Of a stretch of 64,000 bases of DNA, positions 10,098 to 24,100 are shown piece by piece. Positions within the stretch are counted from its first letter, which is position 1, and each line of letters starts with the position of its first letter. Source of the DNA: Pyrocephalus nanus (lineage: Eukaryota > Chordata > Aves > Passeriformes > Tyrannidae); the NCBI GenBank assembly GCA_038380795.1, contig CM076264.1, forward strand, positions 11,472,001-11,536,000, written 5' to 3'. Below the pieces are notes generated by a model that was not told the origin of the DNA, did no database searches, and was given only the letters and a program-made list of their open reading frames with translations. A program made the position numbers and the translations under genes.

Positions 10098-13000
10098 CCC
10101 CAAACAATAAAACTAACAGCTTTCATTTATTAGAACTCCATCTGCTGAACTTAGTGAAAAAAATATACCTGACACTTTTATCTAAAAGATCTTTGTTTCT
10201 CAGTACCCCTCTTCTATTTATTGGAAGTTATTTTAATATTGAATGCCATAGTTGGGATTTTGACTAGTGAAAGTTTGGAACCAAGTATTTTGGTCTGAAG
10301 TTAATACAGCACCATTTCACAGTGCTGCAAGGATGAGAAAATAAGGCCACAGAAGCAGTTCTAAAGAGATCTCCTTTTTAATCCCCAAAACATTCTATGC
10401 TCTTAATGTCCAACACTTTTGTAAAGGCCTTTCCCAAAAAAAGGATTCTTGGTATAACCTTCATACAATCCAGCAACTGAAGTTTATCAGATGGATTTTA
10501 ATACTCCTAAACAGTTTAAATTTTTTTTTTTTAAAAAGCCACCCAATCCTCAGCACATGGGCTTCAGAAGCCAGTTTCTTTCACTAAAACAGAAGTTTTT
10601 GTTCTTCGGAGGACAGCACTGGTATCTTCATCTGGTGAACTAAAACTCTTAATAACTCCCAGACAAGTTCCTGTCAACCATTGATCTGAAGGAGAAGTTA
10701 CATGTTCTGCACTGTATCTTTCTGTGGGCACTTTCGTTACTACTTTTACCTACTTTCTTTTCTCAAGTCCGTCCCTCATACAAGGACTGCTGCTGTGTCC
10801 CATAATTCCTAAATGCCATACCACAGCCATTTCTAATAGCACTCTAGCAGTAAAAGCAGACCAAACTTAACTATTATTTGTACATATGAAAAATAGCCCA
10901 GTCAAGAATATGACATTATGAAGACAAATCTCCAAGTAATTTTCTCCTCCTAGGGAGGTTCTACAATTCTATGGAGAACTGCCATGCAGCTGAAAGGCTC
11001 TTTAGTTTCCTCTTCATTATCAAATCCCATCACAAGCAAGAAACAGAATGCATGCAAGCAGTCCCAACACATACACAAGGAGTAGAAGGTTGCAGCTCCA
11101 ACTTTTCCATTCATTCCCACACATACACCTTCTTTCTTGTTTTCCCTTTAGAATCAGCAGCTAGACTTCTTTTACCCCACCTTCATGCTTTCCCTCCATT
11201 TTATAATCTTATTGAAATTATAACATCATCGCCTTATGGTCATCACAAAACCTGACCTGCAAGTTACACCACCCCAGGATGCTGCTGTGCCCAGAGTGAG
11301 CTACCCACTCCAAGGGAGGCTCCACCACACAGGTGCAGCTGGTTGCCAATGTTTTGTACATTGATGGATTACAGCTGTGGAAAGATGACTCAGACAGCAG
11401 TCACAAAAAGGATATTTATCATACACTGTAATCTAACACTATGAGCATATCCAGCATTGAAGACCAAATCTATCAAGGGAGCAGGGAAAGATGCTGGCTA
11501 GGCCAAATGACAGGAGAGTGCCAGCCACGATGACCCTTGGAAAAGGTTTACCAGGGCATGCAGGGGCTTTGGGAGTGGCAATGTGTATATTCCTACTTGC
11601 CTCTGTATGCTGAGTGGACTTAATTCTTCATTTTGTTTTACAGCCACAGACTGTATTTTTAACAACAGTGTTTGCAATGGACCTAATTGTTTTTTAAAAA
11701 GCAACAAACAGGTTTGGCAAGCTAAATAACTTCTGTGGTCTCCAACTGTTGCACTGTCCCCTCTTAGGAAGGCATCTTGCACACCTTTCACACAGTTTAC
11801 TGTTTTAGAGAACGTAGTTCTAGAAATTCAACAGCAACCTACTTACTTACTGGTTTGTGAACGAATCAGTTCCAGTCCATTTTATAAACACTGTATAAAT
11901 CTACCTTAAATAGCACCTTCATCTGCATACAGTTACTCTTGATTGCTTCACTCTCTTTGAGTAGCATGAAGAAATTCAGAACCTATGAGTCTGGTCCCAG
12001 ATGGAGGAGTCATTGAAAACCATCAATGACTGAATAAACCCTATGCTATCAAAGCAATGAACGTTACTGGCTAAACCCTAATTATGTTTAAATGCAGTAA
12101 TCACTGTAATGCATGGACATCTGTATTCCACATAGAACTGCAAAACACAGAAGGTCAGGGGATGAGACAAGTTGTAAACTGATGTTTAAGAAAGCATTTG
12201 CTTTCCAGCAAAGGAAAAAACAGTGTCAGGTAAACAGAATGGCCCAGGCTTCTGGAAAGGCTATTGAAAGGAATAAAGAAACTCCAGGAGGAGATGTGCA
12301 TATTGATTTTGCTATTTTCCCCCTCAAGGGAGATGGTATATATCTCTTGCACTCATGTATCAGTATAGTAGTAATGGTCTAGAAATTACTTTTATTACAT
12401 CTGTGCATCACTTGCTCTGCATATGAGCCATAACATGCAAATCATGGGGGACAGTAAGAACAGTACACAGCAGTTAAAACCCTTGAGGCAACAGCCTCAG
12501 TACATATAAGCCAGTACCTTCAAATGCAAGGCAGCTGGGCCAGCAGAGTTGCACAGCAATAATAATCAAGGTGCCTGTTCCTGGAAGTTTGCCAGAGAAG
12601 CTAAACTTATCTGGCAATGTCTGAATATTATTCAGACCTAAAAGGTATAAGAGATGGCAGGATTCAAACTTGGGATTAACTGAGAAACTCGATGCCCATC
12701 CAAAGGGGAACACAGCCAGTGTTGGCATACCAATAAATTTAAAGGTAAACAACACTGATAGACGTGTCTATCTTCAGCTGCAGCACTAGCTCTCCTTGAA
12801 GGAGTAAAAAGACTTTTTAGCTCAATAATCCATTTCCCTTCTGTCTCCATTTTGGAATAAAGCTGTTAGTCAGGGAAACTACTTAGTCCTATCCTGCCTT
12901 TAAATGCTTGGCCTAGATAATTTCTTTCCTAGCATGAACTCAGATAAAAAAGGTATTATCTTCAGTTATTTAATACTGGTGGTTCAAGAGACAGGCATTA

Positions 13001-15533
13001 TTTAATGCTCATGGCTAGAAACAGAGGCATCCTGAATCTAAAGTCCCTCTCAACACTCTTCCACACACAATCACCACAACCATAATTCATAGGAAAAATG
13101 GACCAGTCAATTACTTTGTGAGTGGCCAGGAGAGAAAGGTGGAGGAGTCTACGTCCTTGAAAGCAATAATTCTAAAAGAGATGACCGTTTTGACAGCTCA
13201 TGGACTGCAAAATTTATCAAGTTCTCTACTGGATGTCCTCTGTCTCCCTGAATTTGCAGTTATAGTTTTCATGATCCCTTTCTATGGACAGGGAACAATC
13301 AGAACGGTTTGATTCACATGACGCAGAAGAAGAGCCATGATGTGTTGTGTTAAGCACCAGCCTTATAGTTGGACATCTTTGATTAATAAATACAATGAGA
13401 CAAATGTACATTTTAGATCCCTTGCAGAGATATAAACCTACCTCTTAACCTACACATAAATGTTAGAAGTCAAACAGAACTAGTAACATGTTCAAGCAAC
13501 CTTACATTACAAAGAAGATTTATCATGCAAGATAAAATCTTGAACAACATTGACTTCAGCACCTTAAGACCAGCAAGAATGAAAGGTACCCATCAAAACA
13601 GTGTGCAGCTGATCTCCAGCTCTTGCACCCTGTAGAACAGGTACAAAGACAGACTTTATTAGTTTCAGATAATCACCAAGCTGCACCTGTCCAAAGTAGC
13701 AAGTGCAGGGGCTCGCTAGTGCCAATACAAAAAGAGAGGAACCACCTTCATGGCTGCACACACTAACTTGAAACAACCCTTTCAACACTGTCTCTTAGAA
13801 TTCTAAGGGTTGTTTTTTTTTTTATAGATCATAAGCCCAGATCAACACTGAAGAAATCAGTGCATAATACCTCACAGCTTTCATTAGTACTGCATTTAAT
13901 TCCAGATATTTTGGTAAAGTGTTAAAGTACAGGCTTTTTAATACTGCAGTCTCCTAAATCTCTGAAACAAAGTCAATAAAATTGACTGATTTCACTAGTT
14001 TAGCAATTTCAAAAAGAAAAACACTAGAGCTTATGTCTTCAAGTCCTCAGAGACTCTGCCAAATGCATTCTAAATTTCCATTCTCTTCCTTTGAAAAGGT
14101 ACAATATTTTTAGTTCACATCATTTTGTATTAAGAACTTCTTTAATCTTTGCAATACACAGCACAGGAAACAGCCTTCAAAAGGAGAGGTGCAAAATCAG
14201 TCCATAGTTTTGTCTTCAAAACTTATATTCTTTTTAAGCAAAGAGATACTGCTAATTCCACACACTGTCTTTTTATTAGGCCATAAAACATAAATAACAC
14301 ACACTCCCCCATTAAAACTCTGCTTTCTATCCCTAGTCCCTGCACAGAGAAACAACACACTACATTTTCTGTCTTGGACAGGGGAAATAAGAGTACAGTG
14401 CAGAGTCAGCAAAAAGAATTAATGCGTGACGGGAGTTTTAAATACGCAGGTATATTGATATATCTAAAAGGTTTGAAAATCTATACTGTATCCAAGTTTT
14501 ACCTTGAAAATCATTAACAGGTGATCAGCTGATTAGGGAAGAAACTTCTGGCTGACATAAATTTAGACTCTGTGCTCCAAAGAAGGTTTCAGGGATCTGC
14601 AAAGGCAACCTCACTATAAAGGGAGAAAACAGTAGGGGAACATTTGTCTTACAAAATAATCGTCTCTGCAGGTTTGGCTTGTTTTTCTTCCTCACTAAGA
14701 TAGGCAAGACCAAATGCCACTAAATACTAGGCTATCTACAGAAGGTATCTATTGGCAATACAAAGTTATTTCTTTCTATATGAAGATGCTTATCAGCTGG
14801 TTGCACACAGCCAGGCTAAGTGATTGTACCCATGGAAAAATTTCAGATTATTTCTAACTTCATCTTTTCACTTCTGTCTCCAGGCTGTCTTATTTCCTCC
14901 TAGCAAGGTCAAAGCTAGGGCTGATCATATATTGTCTGTAGTTTACACTTACACTTTTTAGGCTGCCAGTACTACCACAATCCATTTGAACAGGCTATCA
15001 CCCTCAACTACTTCAAGTGTTTCTTCCTACCATTTATCAGCCATTGTGGCCTTCCAAATAAAAAAAATGACAGGTCTGCAATACTCAGCGAGTTAGTGAG
15101 TCATGAAACTTCCTATGACACCCTTTACTGAGCATTGAAAACAAATTGGAATTTTGTGTGTGTGCATGTATGTCTAGAGGAAAGGTAACAAAACCAGTAA
15201 ATGATTATCTGTTTTTCCCAACAGTACCAGTGGTTATTTCAGTTGTATTTTATGCTGAATCTCACACATGCCATATTGTAATAGCTTTTACATCTTCATC
15301 CTCACTAAGTTTTCAGTTCCATCACCCTTGCCTTACTACGCCTTAAAAAATAACAGAAGCCCCAAAGAGTGAAAACACTGTCCCTAACCAGAGCCAGCCT
15401 TCTTCCAAGGGAGGCATGACCTTGCAATGGCATAATACAGCACCACATCAACCAACCAGCAACCTCGTTCTCTTTCACTACTGTTGGCAAAAAGCCTTAA
15501 ACCTAAAAAGACTTTAAAAGCAGAGTACCTCCT

Positions 15534-15559
15534 AAAAAAAAAAAAAAAAAAAAAAAAAA
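15534..15559 (+). repeat. Poly-A tract (26 A)
   Basis: An uninterrupted homopolymer. No flanking target-site duplication or retrogene body was found on either side. Confidence 0.95.
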
Positions 15560-15744
15560 CTATTTGGAGACAGATAATTAAAAATTAAAAGCAGGATTGG
15601 CTTGAAGGTATTCCCTACAGCTGAAAAAACAGCAACCACACAGAACTGCTCTATCTTCCCTTTAGCTGACAGACTCCCCAGTCAAGCAAATTCCTAAATG
15701 ATTCATGTAGCTTCCCAGCATTCAGACGTGATCATTCTGGGGAG

Positions 15745-15767
15745 AAAAAAAAAAAAAAAAAAAAAAA
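15745..15767 (+). repeat. Poly-A tract (23 A)
   Basis: A second uninterrupted A run about 185 bases after the previous one. The intervening sequence is not a repeat I recognise. Confidence 0.95.
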
Positions 15768-16145
15768 GGAGTAAAATCTTACATTTTACTCCCTTTAAAA
15801 GGGGTAATACAAATAAACTCTGCAAACAGGTATAACCTGACACACCCATCGAACAATGTACTTGCAGCTATTGATATTGATCCAACTGAAAGCCAGCCCT
15901 ATGGAAAGGAAGTAATTTATCTGTTGTGGGAGTTGCCCCAGGTGGTTTACTGCACCACTGTTAGGCAGAGGATTGAGCAAGAAAGAGTCTACTGCCTTCA
16001 CGAGCCCTGCCACCGCACTGTGACACCAAGTGTTCACAGTGCAACTTCCCTCTGGCTGCGCTGGAGCAGCCACTGACCCAACACAGGTACAGGCTCCTGG
16101 GGGAAGGGAGCCCTTCTTCCCCAGGGCAGCACTAGTGCTGGTGTA

Positions 16146-16208
16146 AGTCAGCTTAAGGAACTGATCTTGATGGAAACCTGATCAAGCTGTTCCCTGATCA
16201 GGCTGACT
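16146..16208 (+). repeat. Nested inverted repeats
   Basis: An inner 8-bp pair CCTGATCA/TGATCAGG (16177-16184 and 16195-16202) lies inside an outer 7-bp pair AGTCAGC/GCTGACT (16146-16152 and 16202-16208), the two pairs sharing base 16202. A further imperfect stem sits just upstream at about 16096-16129 (CCTGGGGGAAGGG with CCCTTCTTCCCCAGG). Confidence 0.6.
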
Positions 16209-17551
16209 ACCTGGCTGCAGAAATGCCAGTGCCAGCCCAACAGAGAGGACAAAAGTGTGTCCCTCCAGATAAATTTTTCTGCAGACAGCCACAGCTCTGT
16301 CAGCTTAGTACGATGGTGTAACTGTAACTTTAACACAACTTTACACACAACTGTGAAGACCAGGCAGAGGCTTCAATTTTACTATTCCAAATTTAGGGAG
16401 AGACCATGTTCTCTCCTGCTCCTCTGCTTTCCATGGGAAAGAGACTACTGGGTTTCATTTTCATTTCAATTACCTCTAAATTGACAGCAAGAAAGCATGG
16501 AAAAGTACACCAATTAATATTTTATGATATTTAATATGAATAATTAATAGTCAAGTAAAATACTGAGGGGGGGAGGGGGGAAGGGAAATTATTATATTAA
16601 GTACATTCCCAACTTAAATATACTCCTCCTGAAAGTTCACAAATATCTGGTTAAGTACATTTCTAATTAAAAAGGAAGTATCGCTGTTAAGACCATAATT
16701 GTTGAATAACTAAATCTAGGAAACAGTGACTTGGTGCTGTTATGTTCAGGAAAAACCATAAATCATTTTAAATGTGTCTCAGTAATAATGATTCGATTTT
16801 TTATATGCAAAACAAGTCTCACTTCAGCAAAAACTATTATGTCATTTGGGGAAAGGAATAGATGCAAAACAGTTACACAGAAGAAATGCAACAAAACTCA
16901 TGGAATGTGAAAACTACTAAATATGTTGCTGCTTTATACTGATCTGGCAACTACAGCAAAAACAAGTCATTTATTGACTGTTTGATCAACAACATATCCT
17001 CAATTAGCAGATAGGAATAAAGTTTATGTATTTTAAAGGATGAATAACACCTATCAAGCGACAAAAGCTTCCCTTTTTTTTTTTTTTTAAAACCAAGCTG
17101 CTGCTATCCCCCCTAAATTCATCCAAAGTTAAAAAAGACCAGAAGAAACTGAGAGGTGATACTCTAGAATCACAACTTGAATCCAAGGAAAAAGGATGAT
17201 TCAGAAGATTATCAAGCTCTTCCCAAATACCTAATCTTTCAATTAAGATTAGGACAACTCAAACCGCATATGTGCCCATACAAAAGGTCTCCTCTGTGGC
17301 TTATTCCAAGACAACCTATGTGTCTGCTCAATTTGTGGCTGCAGAATTCCTTGGTATTACAAAAACAACAGACACCATCTGTGGGAAGTCAAAACCAACT
17401 AACACCTTCCCATGCAGACAGACAATTTGAGAAGTGTAACACTTCACTCAAGTAAACTTAAATTTCTTAATCATGAATATCCATCACTATACTACCTGTT
17501 TTCACTAACATGCAGCTTTTACCTAGCTGGAAACAGTAAGGAAATAAAAAA

Positions 17552-17584
17552 CTAAAAAAAAATAAAAATAAAATAAAAAAAAAA
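17552..17584 (+). repeat. A-rich (TAAAA)n tract
   Basis: ATAAAAATAAAATAAAAAAAAAA; simple repeat in the intron. Confidence 0.85.
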
Positions 17585-20500
17585 GTTAAATCTTATTTAA
17601 TAAGTTATCAATCAGGCAACAGAGCTACATATTTATCTGGATTTCTGCAGTTATCTATGCTGTAGTGTATGACACCCTCCTCTCTTCAGATATAAAGGAT
17701 TGTGGGCAAATGTTTTTGCAAATATTTTTTTAAACAACCTTAGTCTAAGAAGTTGGAACTGACAAATAGCCCAACTACATAAAACCCACTAAAAATACAT
17801 GTTTTTCAGATTAAACACCTCATGCAAAGATAAAAAGTTCACAGCAATAACTTTAAAAACAAGGCTGTCAAAGTAACACGCTCAATACAAAATTCAAGAG
17901 TTGGTTTCATAAGATATTCATGCTCCTCAGGTACAGAATTATTTGGGTAAAAAGGCTGTGATTTCAGTGGTATGATAAAATTATTACAGAACAGGTACGT
18001 CTGAATTAAATGAGCACCTCTGTATTAAACATGAAGCATAACCATGATTGTTACTAAAGGCAGTCCAGGGCTGAATGTTTCTCTGATGAAAACTGAAGGT
18101 GCACAGTAGTACAAGCCAAGTCCCTTGACACAGAAACTGAGCTTGCCTCAGGACATGAATGGCTGGCAACAGCCTCTTTTTCATCCGTAGTAAAATTGCA
18201 TCCGATTGCCCAGCCTGGAAAAGCTGCTCAACATCTCGCTGAAGGATTATCACCTACATTTTAATCAGACCTACACGCTTTGAAGGATTCTCAGCTTCTA
18301 AAAGACCCTCTGGGCAAGAATTAACAGGGAAACCAGCCTGAAGGAGAGAAACAGAACTTAGAAGGGGACCAACAAACCCAAAGCACCAAAAGATCTGGCT
18401 CTAAAAAGGCTGGAAAAAAGAATATCCCTTGGAGCTCCAGCTTGCAAAGCTCTGCAGCGGTGGCTACAAACAGGCTGTTCCTTGGTCACACAGGCGTTCT
18501 TTGCTTTCCTGTCATTCCATCACAGAGGCAAAACAGAACAACCACGGCCTGGCCAGAGCTTGGAGTAAGTTTTCCTCACCAGTCTGGGTGTTACTAAGGC
18601 TTTGGCATGTGTTTGCAGTGGGCAATGATGGTAGTAAGGTCTGGCCTGTGGAGAGGGGCTTCACGCATTAAGCACAGCTTGAAGAAAATGCCCTCCAAGT
18701 AAAAATAGTGGCTGGACTAAACTCAATCCCAATCCCTGGAGCAGTTATCAATGTTACTTTTGACATAGAGCCAGATTTTGGAGAAGAATATGCCCATACA
18801 GACAGAGTGACTATGTAACAGTACAGTTAATTCAGTACAAAAATACATTTGAATAATATCATAATTAACTATCTTCCTCCTCCTCACTGCATCATTCCAT
18901 TACAATGTCATTGCACTGCTGCAGACGTGCAGTTATTTTGATCTTAACTACATTTGCATACATTAAAAGATGTGAATCTCTTAAGATTTTAAATCTTTCA
19001 GGATGAATGCTTTCTTTTGTATTGGATAATATGGGAATATTAGATAACTTATGAAACAAAAGTGTTTCTCAGGAAAGAATTTTCAAAAGAAATGCAATTC
19101 AAGGACGTACTTCTCAAAGTCTGCTTCAAGGCTGCAGGCTTTGTGGAAAGAGTCAATTGGACTAGGACTCCATGAAAAGAAGGAACGTTTGGGAACAAAA
19201 AAGAAAGAACCAAGTATACCAAGGTACTTTAAAGGTGATGGACAGGAGAAGCATCAGAAATAGTGACTGAATATGGCCTGGGAAGAGTCACTAGAGTTGG
19301 TGGGAACACGAAGTAGAGAACATACGTGGAGGATTGTGAAAGGAGAGCTCTCTGTGGAAGCTGCTGGTAGATCTAGAAGGGTAAAGGGAAGATAACTCAG
19401 CAGCACACTGGAACCTCAGGGTCTAGGCCAGAAGGGAGTCAGTTTTTCAGATTCACTCACAACTTCTTCCAGCTCTCAAAACAAACCCAGCTAAGGTAGC
19501 TGGCTCTGTGGACTAAAAATTCTTCTGCAGCTGGTAGAGGGGCATACTGTCTGCAACTGATGTATAACAGCCTTAAAACTGTTATTTCAAATAGAACATC
19601 AATGGCTTTAGGACTTTTTCCCTCCTGTTCTTGAATTTTCAGACTTTAGCCTAAACTATTTTATCCATCTTGCTTCAAGGCAGAAAAGCAACTTGGGCAG
19701 GAGTTTAGACAATGAAGTTTAAGATACTTAAATTCTCCTGGTAAGTAGCTTTTACATTCCCCTGATAATTTTAAGACTGCAAGCACACACACCAGCACAT
19801 GAACACCATTTTCTAAAATTATTCCACTTGATTTACCCAGCATAGGTTGCTGGGTTTTCCCACCCCCTCCCCAATTCACTAGGGGGTATCAGTACTTTAC
19901 AGTAGAGATCCAAAAAGAAAATAATTCATAAATGACTGAAAAACTGATTTCTTCCTTAATTCCCTTAAGGCAGCAATAGGAGTATTGTCAGTTGGAGGAC
20001 AGGTGCAGTGCCAACTTTCTCTGGTTGTTTCTCAACATTAAATGTCTCTTTCCCTTCCCAGCATACAGATTTTTAAAATAAACAAACAAATCAAAGAAAG
20101 ACTGACATTTTTCACTTTGTTTGAAATGCCACTAAGTTGGCACTTTCTTTGAGCATTCTCAGTAAATATGGCCAAAGCTTTAACTTCTGCCCAGAATTCC
20201 TCTTTTGTTTTAAACTATTTTCCCACCTCCCCAGCAGTAACACAGACTCACAAGACTTCTTTAATAAGCTGTTTACTGTTTATTTGCTTCCCCAAACCCA
20301 ACTTAGCTATATTTAATTATTTTATGGGTACATTAACTAATTTCTCCTGCTCTACCAAAATAAGAGGATTCAAAATTTATTTTGCTCTAGCAAAAGAGTA
20401 TAACATTCATTTAAAAATCACTGTGTAGGGAGATTCACAGACTACTCCCTTGCCATTAGCACAAGTGTCAAGACCAGTCACATCAGGCTCTTTCTGCAGG

Positions 20501-21114
20501 TGGATGGAAGAGGTGTGAAGTCTAGAAGGGGAGCAGGTGAAAGAGGGGAATTATCATTGTCACCTTTTTATTTTTTGTGCTGGTGCTTTTGAAATATGCG
20601 AGAATGAAAGACTGTTTCTACGATTACCTTTCAAACACAAAAGAATTACCAAGGGTCAGAAACTGTCAGTTACAGCATTATCTGCTTTAAAGGCCTGAAG
20701 TCCTATTAAACATTTCTCTTGACATGGAAATGAAAGGATTAGGGCAACTGTTTTTGTAAGTGTTGCAGTGGCATTTCAACTTAATTGATTTAATTCTCAG
20801 AAGAAATTGTTAACAAAAAGTTACGGCTTGAAAAGCTTGAACTATCTCTACAAAGAGAAAAACAAACTGACTTCAACCTATTACTTGAAGTTTCTACCAC
20901 ACACCAAACAGCCAATTAAACCCGGAGAGCACATGCTGGACACACAGGATTACTGCAACCACACTAGGAAAAAAAAACAAACAAAAACCAATCAAACAAA
21001 AAAATCCCACCAAACAGAAAGCACCCTCTGAGTTATCAAACCTGTCATTACCTGCAACATCAAAATCTAATCCTTTTCACAATGTTTATTACCGAGCTCA
21101 AACCTTTTCCTTTT

Positions 21115-21136
21115 CTCTACATCCCCAGATGTAGAG
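21115..21136 (+). repeat. Short hairpin, repeated nearby
   Basis: CTCTACATC (21115-21123) and GATGTAGAG (21128-21136) form a perfect 9-bp stem with a 4-base loop. The left arm recurs about 46 bases later (CTCTCTACATCC). Confidence 0.7.
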
Positions 21137-24100
21137 AATCTAGCATCTAGATTGTTTTCTCTCTACATCCGCAGAGCAATGTTGTTCCAATACCTGACCT
21201 GGTTTAATAGCAAGAACCTTCTGTAATTTTCAAAGTAAATGTCTTAATGTCCAAATTATCCACATTATTATGCCAACACTGACCTTTACATTTCTGTTCT
21301 CTTCTTTCCCTTACTGGAAGTGTCAAAGGAAGTCAAGTTTTGGGGTTGTTTTTATTTTTAAATTCATCCCCTGTAGAGAATACTTCTGAATTCTTATCAT
21401 ACTTCCCTGACTCCATCTCTCAGGAAAACATACACGACCGAAACCATATAAATACTCAAGATATACAAAGTCTGAGTTGAAACTACAGTACTCAAACCCA
21501 GCCTCACCCATTCTTGGTCCAATGATTTATGCTCAAATTAAAAAAAAACTGTTAGACCTCTCAACTGCAATATCTTGGCCTTACCTCCCATTATCAGAAG
21601 CACTTGTTCTCAAGGTGATATGCATGAATGTATTTTCTCTCATGATGCACCAAGTAGTTATCTTTACATCATTACAACTACCTGCTTTCAGATCCAGCAC
21701 TGCACCTATTTCTGAGATCTACCAACACCTCAGTAGTCTCTTAGAACCTTTCACCGAACTGACATCAATCCAAGGGGTTTCTGCTTCACTCATGTTTCCT
21801 CTGAATTATAGAGCAACACTCTAATAATATTATAATATCATGTATTATAGTCCTTTCCAATAACTTCTATTTCTAGTTTTCAGCTATATCCCTAAATATT
21901 CATGTTCTGCCATGACTCCTATGTTATTTTCTTATGGCTGTGATATCCAGTCTAATATTCTGCAATTCAAATTACTCCATTTCATAACCCAAGCCCTTGG
22001 TATTCCCACAAAAGTGTTTCAGCACTGCTTGCATTTCAGCTAATGCAACCTTAACTGCACTGAAAGCTGGCATAGTCATAATCACATTACCTGACTACTG
22101 TTCTCAGAAATATTTATTGCACTTCACTTTTTTTCTAATAATTGTCTATTGTTCTGTACAGTTACACCACTTTATCTGCTATGCTGTCCTTGGTTTCCTA
22201 CCTCTTTTCATGTACATATTAATGAAAAAAAAACCACAAACAGGCATTATGCAATTCTATCATACTTCTGTTTCAAGTTCTTCAGCAACAGCGTAAACTG
22301 TCGATGCCAGCAAACCATTTCTCTGGGGATTATAGCTTGATCTCATCTATTGAAAGACTCCTCTTCCAGTAAATGAATTTTAAATGGTCAAAATTTCTAA
22401 TTCCTTTCTGTAGGAATAGGTCTTGACTAACACATCTCTTTGTTATCCTGCTGTACATCAGTTCCAAGGCCTGGGAGAATCCTGCCCAGTGCCAAGTGAG
22501 CCTGCACTCAGCCAGGCAGCTTCTCCAGCCCACAGGTCTCCTCCAAAAGAAGCCTTCAATATTTCTGCCATCTGCAGAGTCACAAACATCTGCAATTACC
22601 CTCTGTTACATAGATTTCTTTTCAGCCTGGTTTTTTCGAGCCTCAAGCTTCCACTGGTATTTTGAATACACACGTAATATTGAAATAGATTTACCGTTTT
22701 GTCTGGAACACCTGTAAACTTATAATTTTGGGTATGCCCACCTCTAAGTTCCACCACTATGTCAAAGTCTTATGTGACCTCCAGACTCAGCTTTTGGTCT
22801 ATCCATGACAAAGCAACACAATAAACAAAATAGGTTAGCAGCCTTGGAAAAGAAGCTCATTGCAACTTAACATTTCTTTCACCTTTCCCCCATTCCCAAA
22901 GTAAAATAGGTCATAACCTTCACCACCATGGGTTACATGGAGGTTCTAGTGAGTCATTTTCTAACCATTAGTAAGAAGAGTGGGGGTGGAGAATCTCACG
23001 AGTAAATAGAGGGGTAATTTCTAAATATTATCTCTCTCAAAGTTACTAATCTTATTCCTCTAGTTATCAAAATTCCAGGCTATCCAAACTAGAAACTGAA
23101 GTTTGTGAACATTCAACGTGGAAATGGGCTTTAGCTACAGAACAGCATGTGGCACTAGTTCTATACTCACAGCAAAGCAATGCAGTCTAAAGTGACAGAG
23201 CTTCAGTGGTACTACCACAGTAAGGAAGTTCTGAATCTCAAACACTGCCTTGTCACTTTTCTTAAGCAACAATAAAGAAAATCATGACAAAGCGTGAAAG
23301 CAGCAGCCACAAATCAGTACTTCCATACTCCTCACATGTAAAATGAAGTCAGAAGCAATTTAGAATAAGAAACAATAGATAGCACTATCCCTGTCACTGG
23401 GAGATACCAAGAGAAAAACAAGCTCTACTTGCTGAAAGACAAAGTGAAACGAAACTAGTACTTGCAGAATATAAGCAGAAAAGACAAAAAGCTGCAGTTT
23501 CTTGTGGCATAGAAGAGAAAAAAGTTCACATAGCAACTCTGTTCTGGATCCTTAAGACAGATTGCTAAGGAGTCCATGTAACACTTAAAATTCCTTTGTG
23601 ATTATACTATTTACAAGTTGCTTGGCTTAAGTTCAGAAAGTTATGATGGAACATTAATTTTACTGGACCTAATTATGAAGTGATAATACTTTCTTCTATG
23701 AAGAGAACAGCAAAAATTTTTTAGCATATATTTTCAGAAGATATTTGGTCTTCAGATATTCATTGGGAAGCACAAATGTTATTCACACATACTTGAAGTA
23801 AGTACAAATATTTTCCTCATTTTACATGCCTCTCTCAATCTCAGTAATGTCGTTTGTAATATTATTATGTGACTTTTAAAGGAAGTCTTTCATTAGAATC
23901 TTTTTCCTTAAACTTGCCATATTATCACCATGGACAAGAGATGGAGCAGTAGCTGACATACTTCTCTTCTTTCTAATATATGTGAAGTTAAAAATGGGAA
24001 AGGGCAAGTAACGTGCATAACCATAAAAGTACAAGTTTGTTTTTGTCATACTTGGCTTTATATACAGAGAAGATGCAAACAGGAACATTATCAAAACACT

